Assembly (NCBI GenBank): GCA_964474655.1
Contig: CAYYTU010000086.1
Span: 1 to 10,356, forward strand
Source of the DNA: CAYYTU01 sp964474655
GTDB lineage: Bacteria; Chloroflexota; Anaerolineae; B4-G1
DNA: 10,356 bases
Reading direction: 5' to 3'
Notes under the pieces: model-generated
What the model saw: the letters and a program-made list of their open reading frames with translations, nothing else
Told to the model about the DNA's origin: nothing
The model's database searches: none
In this document: positions 1-6,570 of the stretch, one piece after another
How the letters are laid out: each line of letters opens with the position of its first letter
Numbering within the stretch: the stretch's first letter is position 1
Translations under genes and position numbers: made by a program

Positions 1-2147
1 CGCGCCGCCTTCTCCCACTCCGCCTCGGAGGGCAACGTAACCATCCAATCTTCTTCGCGCAGCAGCGTTGCCAGCAGATCCGGCGTCCCCTCCCACGTGC
101 GCAACCTCCGGGTCAGCCATTCACAATACGCCAAAGCCTCGTCCCAGCTCACTTGTACCACCGGATGATTGGCCACACCTCGCAAGCTGTCAGCATCCCC
201 AGGTTGGAATTCGCTGTCCTCCACGAAAGCCCGGAACTGGGCCACCGTCACCGGATAGCGGGAAATGTAGTAGGTTGGCAAATCAACCTTATGCTGGGCC
301 ATCTCCCGTTCATAGACTTCCCGGGTTCCCATCAGAAAAGGACCCTCGGGGATTTTAACGAAGCCTGTCAGAAGCGGATCATCCCGCAAGTGCCAGGCGT
401 CCTCGCGGAAGCGTGGATCGCCCACCAGCGCCAGGGCATCGCCCGCGCTTACCCGCTCCTTCGCGGGACGGGCGAGATCGCGCATCACCTGCTGTAACTG
501 TTCTCGGATTTCCTCGCGCTGTGCCCCCTTGCGCTCTGGCTCCTCTTCCTCCAGCCTTCCAACCGCATCTCGTATCTTCGCGCGGTCGCCGCTCAACATC
601 TCGGCCAGCAGATCAGCAGGTATCTCTACAGCGACCTGCTCTTCCGTCCCTACAGCCCCGGCCAGCCGCACGTAGGCCACCATTTCCTCCCGACCCAGGC
701 CCTCGAATCGAGCCCGATCTTGCTCCTCTCCGCCTTCGTCCGGCCCCGGGAAGGCGAGCATGCGCTCCAACAGGGCATACTTGCGGCGATCGCTTAGATA
801 CGGCTCCAGCAGGCCGCCGGCCTCGGATGATTCCTCGGCCTCCTCCCCTTCCTCTGGCACAACGGGGCGGCCGCGAATGGCTTCCTTGTCAGAGAAGGGC
901 TGGCGTGCATACTCCGCCTCTAGCGTCTGCACCAGCGTGGGGTACTGCCGCCAGTCGCTGTACAGCTCCGGCCACTGGGTCTGGATGAGGACCGTCTTGG
1001 CCAACAGCGGCCAAGTCACATCGTCCTCCATTCCTCGTGTTTCGGCGATATCCTTCAGCAGGCGAAAGATGTTGAGTGCCCGTTTCGCCTGCCGCGGATT
1101 GGGCAGAAGGCCGTGGGCGAAGACGTCCCGCGTCATATCCGCCAAGTGGACGTCGGCGGGCACCTTCTCCTCCAGCGCCTCGATGTACTCATCCACGTCG
1201 TCCACCGCCAGCGGCGGCAGGTGGAAGGGGATCTGCACGATCTTCTGGAGGTAGGACGCGCCATCGATGGGCAGCTCGGGCCGCTCATCACCCTGAAAGC
1301 AGGCACCATAGCGGGCCTCAATGCCGCGCTCGATCACCGTGCGGTCCATCCCCAGCACGAAGGCCGTGCCCTCTACCTCCAGGAAAAGTTTGATCGCCTC
1401 CAGCACCTCCACCGCCTTCTCCGGCAGGCAGCGGTCAAGATCGTCCACGAAGACGATCAGCCGTCCGCCCTCGCCCAAAATCTCGGTCAGCGCCTCCTTG
1501 AACGTGGTCTCGAATTGCTCCATTGAGGTCAGTTGCTCGCGATGATAAGCTTGGATCTCGCGGTTGAGAATGTCTGGTTCCCCTTCGCCCTTGAGCACCT
1601 TGGTCAGTGCGTCCTTGAAGAGCGCCGCGCCCGGCACGAGTGCAGCCGCGATGTCGGCGGCAGCCTCGCCACCAGCCCGCGCCGCTTGCCACCAGTCCAT
1701 CGTCCAGCGCCCCAACTCCTCCCAGTCCACCGGGCGGTAGACGCTCTGCTCCAGCCTTTGGAGCTTCTCCACTTGTTCTTTCTGCTCGCCTTGGAGATCT
1801 TTCAGACGCTCGCGCTTCTCCCACGGCTCGTCGCCCTCCTTGCGAGGGTAGAGCGCGTCCAGCACGCGCAGAATGAAGGCCCGCCAGAGCGCCTCGTGGC
1901 GATCGTACTTCCAGGCCGTGAACCAGACGGCACGCAGGGAAGGTGATCGCTTCTCCTCTTCCACCTTCTCCTTCAACATTCGCAGCAGGCTGGTCTTGCC
2001 GCTGCCCCAGGGTCCGAAGACGCCCACCGTCAGCGGCGTCTGGGCCTCAGTCAGGATGTTGAACAGCGCGGGACGGAAGTCGGAGAAGTCGAGATGATCA
2101 TCGGTGGTCCAGTAATCGCTCAGGTAAGCCGCACGGTCTTCTGCCAT
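1..2147 (-). CDS. KAP-family P-loop NTPase fused to a formylglycine-generating-enzyme (FGE/SUMF1)-like domain; 3' end beyond the window
   Basis: The frame is open for 715 complete codons from ATG at 2147 to the left edge with no stop; I translated it through. The N-terminus is a KAP NTPase: Walker A GPWGSGKT at residues 45-52 and the KAP hallmark Walker B IVFVDDLDRC at 231-240. A charged, Glu-rich linker occupies roughly residues 430-590. From about residue 597 an FGE-sulfatase domain begins: PEGPFLMGT, then YISRYPVTVAQFRAF, then VVQVSWDEALAYCEWL, then LPSEAEWEKAA at the very edge. About half of that domain, including the site of the catalytic cysteines of true FGEs, is outside the window. 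The start is supported by GGGGGGTGA just upstream. It is the last gene seen in the operon. KAP ATPases are often membrane-associated, and both KAP and FGE-like domains recur in bacterial conflict proteins. Its role here as sensor or effector is inferred. Confidence 0.93.
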   Translation of the reverse strand, partial: MAEDRAAYLSDYWTTDDHLDFSDFRPALFNILTEAQTPLTVGVFGPWGSGKTSLLRMLKEKVEEEKRSPSLRAVWFTAWKYDRHEALWRAFILRVLDALYPRKEGDEPWEKRERLKDLQGEQKEQVEKLQRLEQSVYRPVDWEELGRWTMDWWQAARAGGEAAADIAAALVPGAALFKDALTKVLKGEGEPDILNREIQAYHREQLTSMEQFETTFKEALTEILGEGGRLIVFVDDLDRCLPEKAVEVLEAIKLFLEVEGTAFVLGMDRTVIERGIEARYGACFQGDERPELPIDGASYLQKIVQIPFHLPPLAVDDVDEYIEALEEKVPADVHLADMTRDVFAHGLLPNPRQAKRALNIFRLLKDIAETRGMEDDVTWPLLAKTVLIQTQWPELYSDWRQYPTLVQTLEAEYARQPFSDKEAIRGRPVVPEEGEEAEESSEAGGLLEPYLSDRRKYALLERMLAFPGPDEGGEEQDRARFEGLGREEMVAYVRLAGAVGTEEQVAVEIPADLLAEMLSGDRAKIRDAVGRLEEEEPERKGAQREEIREQLQQVMRDLARPAKERVSAGDALALVGDPRFREDAWHLRDDPLLTGFVKIPEGPFLMGTREVYEREMAQHKVDLPTYYISRYPVTVAQFRAFVEDSEFQPGDADSLRGVANHPVVQVSWDEALAYCEWLTRRLRTWEGTPDLLATLLREEDWMVTLPSEAEWEKAA

Positions 2148-2177
2148 CAGTCACCCCCCAATCGCTCTATTCCTCTT

Positions 2178-2381
2178 CTATCTCCCCGCCCTCGTCCTCC
2201 GCAGGCAGCGCGGCCCCTCGCCGCGCTTGTGGCGGTAGAACCAGGTTTTGTCTTCGGGGTCTCTGCCCACCCGACGGCTGCGCAGCACAACCACACCATC
2301 ACAGGCGGGGCACGTAGCCACTTCGGGGGCGTCGGGGCCCGCTTCGACGCGGGTGTTGTTCTCGTTCAGGGCGTCTTTCAT
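2178..2381 (-). CDS. small zinc-knuckle protein (67 aa), function unknown
   Basis: ATG at 2381 is preceded by GGAGG at 2387-2391 with 5-base spacing, one of the better ribosome sites in the window. That is the main reason to believe this short gene. The product has CPAC near residues 24-27, then a basic stretch ending YRHKRGEGPRC. Together these give a possible Cys2-His-Cys zinc site, resembling in spirit the zinc fingers of small nucleic-acid-binding proteins. It lies 24 bases after the 140-residue gene and 30 bases before the KAP gene, so it is almost surely co-transcribed. The last ten residues are Arg-rich and use AGG/AGA codons. A shifted frame over the same bases instead reads an acidic tail ending at 2167, so a frameshift near 2205-2225 is possible. 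I do not recognise the family. Confidence 0.7.
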   Translation of the reverse strand: MKDALNENNTRVEAGPDAPEVATCPACDGVVVLRSRRVGRDPEDKTWFYRHKRGEGPRCLRRTRAGR

Positions 2382-2405
2382 CCTTTCCTCCGGCGTATCA
2401 GCACC

Positions 2406-2828
2406 TCAGTTGCCCTGTGGTGCCCGGGTCAGGTTGCTCCCCGCCTGGAACCGATACCGTTCGGTGCGCGTCAACCGGTTCCCGAATAAGACGCTCAGGC
2501 GCACCCGCTTGGCCCCTTTGCTATCCTTGGGCAGGTGAGCCACCGGATGCCGCCCCGCCTCCTCCAGGTCCGCCCACATCGGGAAGACGACAAACACATC
2601 CTGCCGCGCCATCCACTCGCTGCGTTCCGCCAACAGGTTGCGGATCACCCCCGCGGTCCTGGCCGTGTCCTCGGCCTCCTCCAGCACCGTGTCCAGCCCC
2701 GTCACCCGCAACGGATTGGGGAGCGGCTCCTGGCGCTGCACGCGACGCAGGAACTCGATCAGCCCGACCGTCTCCTTACACCGGATTTCATCTTTATCCT
2801 CTTCGATTAAATTATAATTCGTGGCCAT
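2406..2828 (-). CDS. hypothetical protein (140 aa) in the methyltransferase operon
   Basis: The start is ATG at 2828, because AGGAG at 2837-2841 sits 8 bases upstream. An in-frame GTG at 2837 overlaps that ribosome site and is unlikely to be used. The soluble protein has no signal peptide, transmembrane segment or catalytic motif that I can recognise. Its N-terminal half looks helical and acidic (IEEDKDEIR, then VGLIEFLRRVQRQ). The middle contains a hydrophobic strand-like run (QDVFVVFPMW). The C-terminus is basic with probable strands (KRVRLSVLFGNRLTRTERYRF). It starts 69 bases after the methyltransferase stop and ends 24 bases before the zinc-knuckle gene. Position in the operon suggests an accessory or specificity subunit of the methyltransferase, but nothing in the sequence proves that. 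Confidence 0.8.
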   Translation of the reverse strand: MATNYNLIEEDKDEIRCKETVGLIEFLRRVQRQEPLPNPLRVTGLDTVLEEAEDTARTAGVIRNLLAERSEWMARQDVFVVFPMWADLEEAGRHPVAHLPKDSKGAKRVRLSVLFGNRLTRTERYRFQAGSNLTRAPQGN

Positions 2829-2842
2829 CACTCTCACTCCTG

Positions 2843-2882
2843 CCTACCGATCTACCAATCTACCACTCTACCAACCTATCAA
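2843..2882. repeat. five tandem copies of an 8-bp unit
   Basis: The units are 2843-2850 cctaccga, 2851-2858 tctaccaa, 2859-2866 tctaccac, 2867-2874 tctaccaa and 2875-2882 cctatcaa; on the transcribed strand this reads TTGGTAGA-like units. The array fills most of the 69-base gap between the methyltransferase stop and the next gene, ending just before that gene's AGGAG site. It is non-coding, so copy-number change would alter leader length, not reading frame. Confidence 0.9.
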
Positions 2883-2897
2883 CCCCACCTTCCCGCG

Positions 2898-5618
2898 CTA
2901 ACGCTCGAACTGCCGACGCTTCAGATAGTCGGCGATTCTCTGATACTCCTCATTGTCCTGGATCTTCGCCAGCTCCTCCAGAGTGAAGATGACCTCCCGC
3001 CGGGCGAACGGCGCCGCCTCGGCCAGCAGGTCCTTCTCATCGCGCACGTAGATCATGTAGTGCGCCCCGTCGATGGCCAGCTCGGGATCGCGGGCATCGA
3101 TGTCATCCCGCCGGGCCACGGGCGAGACGACGTGCAGCCGCCCGCCCTCGCTGCGCAGCAGATTACGCGCGGTGAAATCCTCCACATCGGCCCCACGACC
3201 CCGCAGCTGCTTATCCAGCGCGTTGTAGGCGATGGAATCGCGGTCGGCCAGGAAGAGCAGGTAAAGCGCTGTCAGCGTGTCGGTCTGGCCGACCAGGTCA
3301 TGGAAGCGATCCTCGATCAACTGCTCGGTGACGATCTCGCTGGTGCGCTTGACCGCCTCCTTGACAGACAGCGGGTGCCCTTCCTCCACCACGTTGGGGT
3401 AGTGCTGCGCGTAGAGCTCCAGGCACTTGGCCTGGGCCACCACGCCCATATCGGGCTCGCTCAGATAGCGCCCATCGTGGCGGCGGTAGTAGTCCACGAT
3501 CTCGGCCGCGCGTTCGTGGATCTGCTCGCGGAGCTTGAACCAGCTAATCCGCTGCCCCTCACCCTCGCGCCGGCGGGCGACGACGATGGTGTCGTAGGAG
3601 ATGTTCTGCTTGTCATAGATGTGGGTGCTGGCGGACATCTCGGAATGGATGGGCCAGGCGGCGGTGATGGTGAAGTCGGCGTCCAGCAGCGCTTTCAAGA
3701 CCGCACTCCAGGCTTCGTCCCTCTTGTGGTGGAAGGTGAAGGCCATCAGACCATCCTCCTTGAGCACGCGATGGCTCTCACGGAAGATGTCGGTCAGCAT
3801 CTGGAGGAAATCTTCCTCCTCCTTGCCCTGAGCCCTGTTCTTAACCGCCTCCCCGGCCTTGGGCGTCAGCGCGGCGCGGAAGTGGGGATAGCGATCCTTG
3901 AGCACCAACCGCAGCCAGACGTAGAAGAAGTCGGAGAGCTCTGAGTACATCACGTTGTCGTAGTAGGGCGGGTCAGTGAGCACGACGTCCACGCACTGGT
4001 CGGGCAAGGGCAAGAAATCCGAGGAGCGACAGAAAAGCAGCGCATTACCTTCTTCCCCGAGTTGGACAAAGTTGGTTACTATGTCTCCCTCAATTGAGGC
4101 ATCAACTTCTTGTTCCTGAGTCACATCACTGCCGTTGATGTACTTCTCAAATGGCTGTTGAGCATACTTCTTTCCATCCCGCAAAATATCAAATTCGTTT
4201 GTAAAAGTACCCCGCCCGTATTTTGAACCCCACAAGTTGTTTTCAACTGGGTCAGCTTTAGGATGATAAGCATGGCTAGCAAATAACCCCTCTGTCTTAT
4301 TGGCAGATAAATTGTATCGACAAAACATATTGTTGGGCTCTAGCGTTTGCGAAAAAGCAAGCAAGAGAGCCTCCTCTAAATTTGTATCCTCAATCTCCAA
4401 AATTGCCTGCAACAACCTACCCAGACACAGCAACTGTCGAGCGTTGAACATATCGCGGAAATTCGGATAGCCGTGATTATGCAGTTCACGTGTCTTTTGC
4501 CCAGCTGGCACTTCCTGATCCGGCAGAGGCAGCGTGTCGCCAATTTCCTCCAGCTTCCGCGCCGCTTTCCGGTAGAGCGCCCGGTCATCATCGTCGGCGG
4601 CCTTGTAGCCCTTCAGGTCGCAGTGAGGGCAGTAATACTCCACACCGTAAAGCCGCTCCGGCGGCTTGCCCAGTTGGGCGATGGCGTCCACCACTTTGTA
4701 CTTCTGTCGGCACTCGGGCCGGGGGCAGGTGTAGTATTGGCCGCTGGTGTTCCCCTCGGTCGAGGTGAAGGCATAGCCGCAGTGGGGGCATTGATGCTCG
4801 GCGCGGTAGTTCCGGGCCTCGAACATCCCGCCGCAGTCAGGGCAGAGCAGGTGGTAGAATTTGCTATGGTCGAACTCCCAGCCGCACTCGGGGCATTCCG
4901 GGTCCTCCTCGGTGGGTGAGAAGTCGTTACCGCACTCGGCTGACTCCTCAGCCGCGCACAGCACGTGGGGATGGTGCTCCACCCGCGTGGAGCGCGAGGA
5001 GGCCACGCGGTAATCCTTGAACAACGGCACCGGGTGCCCGCAGTTGGTACAGTCCAGCTGTTTGACCCAGAAGTAATACATCGCGTCGGCCTCGCGCCCG
5101 CAGTCAGGACAGGTGGTCTTGTAATACTGGAGAATTTTGGGCGCCACCGTCTCCTCCAACTCCTCGAAGGCCGCGTCCAGCGCGTCGAGGTCGACGGGCT
5201 CGATTTCCTTTTTGACCACGAACCAGGCCACGGGGTTGATATCGCAGCCGATCACGTCGGCGCCCAGGCGCAGCGACTCCACGATGCTGGTGCCGCCGCC
5301 CATCATGGGGTCCAGCACCACCTTGCCCTCGCCCACCTGAGCATCGGTCAGGTAAAGGTCCCAGATGCGCTCCTCCTCGCTCTTCTCGAAGCTGAGCAGA
5401 TCGCGGCTGCCGGTCTCGGCCTCGGCTCGCTCCAGCGCCTCCTCGTCGGTCAGGGCATAGAGGGCCATGGTGCGGAAGACGCTGCCCAGCCGCCGCGCCC
5501 ACCACTTGTGCATGGTGTAGACCGGGCGGTAGTAGCGCTTGGCGTGGGCCTCGCGCTCGGCGATGCGGTTGACCTCGCTGATGGGGAATTTGCGCTCAAT
5601 GGGCTTGCTATCTGGCAT
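2898..5618 (-). CDS. DUF1156-type DNA methyltransferase with zinc-ribbon insert (906 aa)
   Basis: Predicted S-adenosylmethionine-dependent DNA methyltransferase; the DPPY motif suits transfer to an exocyclic amino group (N6-adenine or N4-cytosine). The N-terminus (about 1-50, with YYRPVYTMHKWWARR) matches DUF1156 as I know it. Motif I, the cofactor loop, is DPMMGGGT at 103-110, followed by the acidic GCDINP at 124-129. Catalytic motif IV is TDPPYY at 548-553. Between them lie eight Cys pairs (residues 170-333), enough for four zinc ribbons, then a segment with FNARQLLCL and NNMFCRYN typical of the family. The order of motif I, long insert, motif IV resembles alpha-class enzymes. ATG at 5618 is chosen because GGAGG at 5624-5628 is 5 bases upstream; an in-frame TTG at 5630 precedes that site. 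The gene has its own candidate promoter. Bases about 4030-4490 are much AT-richer than the rest. The recognition sequence cannot be deduced. Confidence 0.94.
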   Translation of the reverse strand: MPDSKPIERKFPISEVNRIAEREAHAKRYYRPVYTMHKWWARRLGSVFRTMALYALTDEEALERAEAETGSRDLLSFEKSEEERIWDLYLTDAQVGEGKVVLDPMMGGGTSIVESLRLGADVIGCDINPVAWFVVKKEIEPVDLDALDAAFEELEETVAPKILQYYKTTCPDCGREADAMYYFWVKQLDCTNCGHPVPLFKDYRVASSRSTRVEHHPHVLCAAEESAECGNDFSPTEEDPECPECGWEFDHSKFYHLLCPDCGGMFEARNYRAEHQCPHCGYAFTSTEGNTSGQYYTCPRPECRQKYKVVDAIAQLGKPPERLYGVEYYCPHCDLKGYKAADDDDRALYRKAARKLEEIGDTLPLPDQEVPAGQKTRELHNHGYPNFRDMFNARQLLCLGRLLQAILEIEDTNLEEALLLAFSQTLEPNNMFCRYNLSANKTEGLFASHAYHPKADPVENNLWGSKYGRGTFTNEFDILRDGKKYAQQPFEKYINGSDVTQEQEVDASIEGDIVTNFVQLGEEGNALLFCRSSDFLPLPDQCVDVVLTDPPYYDNVMYSELSDFFYVWLRLVLKDRYPHFRAALTPKAGEAVKNRAQGKEEEDFLQMLTDIFRESHRVLKEDGLMAFTFHHKRDEAWSAVLKALLDADFTITAAWPIHSEMSASTHIYDKQNISYDTIVVARRREGEGQRISWFKLREQIHERAAEIVDYYRRHDGRYLSEPDMGVVAQAKCLELYAQHYPNVVEEGHPLSVKEAVKRTSEIVTEQLIEDRFHDLVGQTDTLTALYLLFLADRDSIAYNALDKQLRGRGADVEDFTARNLLRSEGGRLHVVSPVARRDDIDARDPELAIDGAHYMIYVRDEKDLLAEAAPFARREVIFTLEELAKIQDNEEYQRIADYLKRRQFER

Positions 5619-5623
5619 TAAGA

Positions 5624-5668
5624 CCTCCAAATGTTAACAATCATTGACAAACTGTAACAGATATTATA
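5624..5668 (-). promoter_or_regulatory. candidate promoter and ribosome site of the methyltransferase gene
   Basis: On the minus strand there is a perfect TATAAT at 5668-5663, predicting a start near 5656 and a 5' leader of about 40 bases that contains GGAGG at 5628-5624. No good -35 is present 16-18 bases further up (CGATCC at 17 bases), so it may be weak or activator-dependent. The element overlaps the plus-strand -10 of the putative small RNA. Confidence 0.5.
5632..5659. promoter_or_regulatory. possible operator: TGTTAACA palindrome and TGTAACA copy 21 bp apart
   Basis: TGTTAACA at 5632-5639 is a perfect 8-bp palindrome. A near copy, TGTAACA, lies at 5653-5659, starting 21 bp (two helical turns) further on. 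They flank the plus-strand -35 box and sit in the predicted methyltransferase leader. Self-regulation of a methyltransferase would fit, but the sites are short and could be chance in AT-rich DNA. Confidence 0.25.
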
Positions 5669-5672
5669 GTAT
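5644..5672 (+). promoter_or_regulatory. candidate plus-strand sigma70-like promoter
   Basis: A perfect TTGACA at 5644-5649 is followed either by TATAGT at 5665-5670 (15-base spacer, 5 of 6 matches) or TAGTAT at 5667-5672 (17-base spacer, 4 of 6). The predicted start is about 5678. It points away from the methyltransferase gene, with no plus-strand protein gene downstream, only a terminator 30-65 bases on. Confidence 0.5.
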
Positions 5673-5677
5673 TAAGA

Positions 5678-5743
5678 TGAAAGATGGATCGGGATAGCCC
5701 GGTCGCAAGAGGAGATCTGCACAAGATCTCCTCTTGTTTTTTT
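5678..5743 (+). ncRNA. putative small RNA (about 65 nt) between the methyltransferase and DUF3800 genes
   Basis: The interval between the plus-strand promoter and the terminator would give an RNA of about 65 nt. It can fold into two hairpins one base apart. The first has a 7-bp stem 5687-5693 with 5698-5704 (one G-U pair, 4-base loop). The second is the perfect 13-bp terminator stem, followed by seven U. The 3' end touches the stop codon of the convergent DUF3800 gene, and the 5' region is antisense to the upstream part of any methyltransferase transcript that comes through from DUF3800. I do not recognise it as a known RNA family. Function could be regulation of either neighbour. Confidence 0.45.
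5706..5743 (+). terminator. strong intrinsic terminator, plus strand
   Basis: Perfect 13-bp inverted repeat, 5706-5718 (caagaggagatct) against 5724-5736, loop gcaca (5719-5723), then seven T at 5737-5743. The T tract lies on the plus-strand 3' side only. On the minus strand the stem is preceded by A7 and followed by GC-rich sequence, so it is not a standard terminator for DUF3800, although it may protect that mRNA's 3' end. Confidence 0.85.
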
Positions 5744-6524
5744 ACCCCTCGCCGTCCAGGTAGAAATAGTGATCAAACCTTGCCTGGGGGAAAATCTTGA
5801 TCCCATACCCCAGAAGGCAATTAACCTGTCCCGGTCTGTGGCGCACCTTGGCGCGAATCACGTCAAACGCAAGCTGAGGCGAGGTCGGATCGAGTATCTT
5901 CCGTGCGATGGGGTAAGCGACCAAATCAGCGATCTGCAAGCCCGCGATGTTCTTCCGCTTCTTTTCCGTCCACAACGTCGTGACCTCATCAAAACTCTGG
6001 TAATAAGACCCACGCTCCTTCAGTCGAAAGAACTCGCCCTTCAGCAGGTCGTCCTCCACCTTACCCCGTGACTCAGCGATGATGTGACCTCTACTCACCT
6101 CACCGCTATGCTGCATCTCCATTACGAAGCGCTCCATCAAAAATTCCAGCGCCAGATGATAAGGATGCTTGGCCTGCTCCCCATAGCTCGCCAGATGCTC
6201 GTGTTTCAAGATCCCCACTGCGATGATAGAGAAATCCAGTTGCCTCATGACCGCGTTGATGGCCTCGTAGAACGCCTCTCGCTGATCAGAATCGTGTAGA
6301 AACCTGAACTGCTTCTGCCATCTTCGAATATCTCGTGAATGCAAGATGACGTCGGTGGTTCCCCAAAAGCGACGCTTGAGCTCATCAACCATCGGACGGG
6401 CCACGTCGTGGTAGTAGTCCTTCTCGAAGATGCAGCCGCACAGACAGAACAGGGGGAAATTGTCGTCGATGTTGCTCAGGTTGTGATCCCCCGACTCATC
6501 GACGAACATCACATAGTCAGCCAC
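5742..6524 (-). CDS. DUF3800 family protein, putative RNase H-fold nuclease (260 aa)
   Basis: The N-terminus has the family signature FVDESGD (residues 7-13), a first acidic strand as in RNase H-like nucleases. HSRDIRRW follows at 62-69, a conserved acidic position at IIAESRG (E151) and the C-terminal signature GLQIADLVAYPIAR (195-208, D200). The acidic residues expected for metal-dependent catalysis are thus present and length is normal. DUF3800 proteins are common in defence islands and mobile DNA; substrate is not established. The start is GTG at 6524 with AAGGGA 7 bases upstream. The gene begins 46 bases after the PglZ gene and ends at a TAA abutting the plus-strand terminator. Hand counts of sample 60-base lines give about 50-53% GC, against about 65% in a PglZ line, so it may have joined the cluster separately. 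Confidence 0.92.
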   Translation of the reverse strand: MADYVMFVDESGDHNLSNIDDNFPLFCLCGCIFEKDYYHDVARPMVDELKRRFWGTTDVILHSRDIRRWQKQFRFLHDSDQREAFYEAINAVMRQLDFSIIAVGILKHEHLASYGEQAKHPYHLALEFLMERFVMEMQHSGEVSRGHIIAESRGKVEDDLLKGEFFRLKERGSYYQSFDEVTTLWTEKKRKNIAGLQIADLVAYPIARKILDPTSPQLAFDVIRAKVRHRPGQVNCLLGYGIKIFPQARFDHYFYLDGEG

Positions 6525-6570
6525 GATGAAGTCCCTTGCAATATCCTGGTTATCACGCGCTCTCGGCCCA

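Noticed and set aside
2178..2828. Toxin-antitoxin pair formed by the two small genes
   Set aside because: Neither product shows a toxin or antitoxin motif; both sit within the operon between larger genes.
2829..2837. GTG at 2837 as start of the 140-residue gene
   Set aside because: It overlaps the AGGAG ribosome site; ATG 2828 has 8-base spacing.
2843..2882. CRISPR array
   Set aside because: The units are contiguous 8-bp repeats without spacers.
3060..3944. Long plus-strand open frame of 294 codons
   Set aside because: It lies wholly opposite the methyltransferase coding sequence, has no recognisable domain, and is the usual shadow of GC-rich coding DNA. The same applies to 8597-9556 opposite the ATPase and 4965-5621.
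5619..5630. TTG at 5630 as start of the methyltransferase
   Set aside because: It precedes the GGAGG site at 5624-5628; ATG 5618 has correct 5-base spacing.
5677..5697. Six-codon plus-strand frame (MKDGSG) in the putative small RNA, as an attenuator leader peptide
   Set aside because: No ribosome site, begins at the predicted transcript start, and no plus-strand gene follows the terminator.
5706..5743. Hairpin as the terminator of the DUF3800 gene
   Set aside because: The T7 tract is on the plus-strand side only. Read on the minus strand, the stem is followed by GC-rich sequence without a T run.
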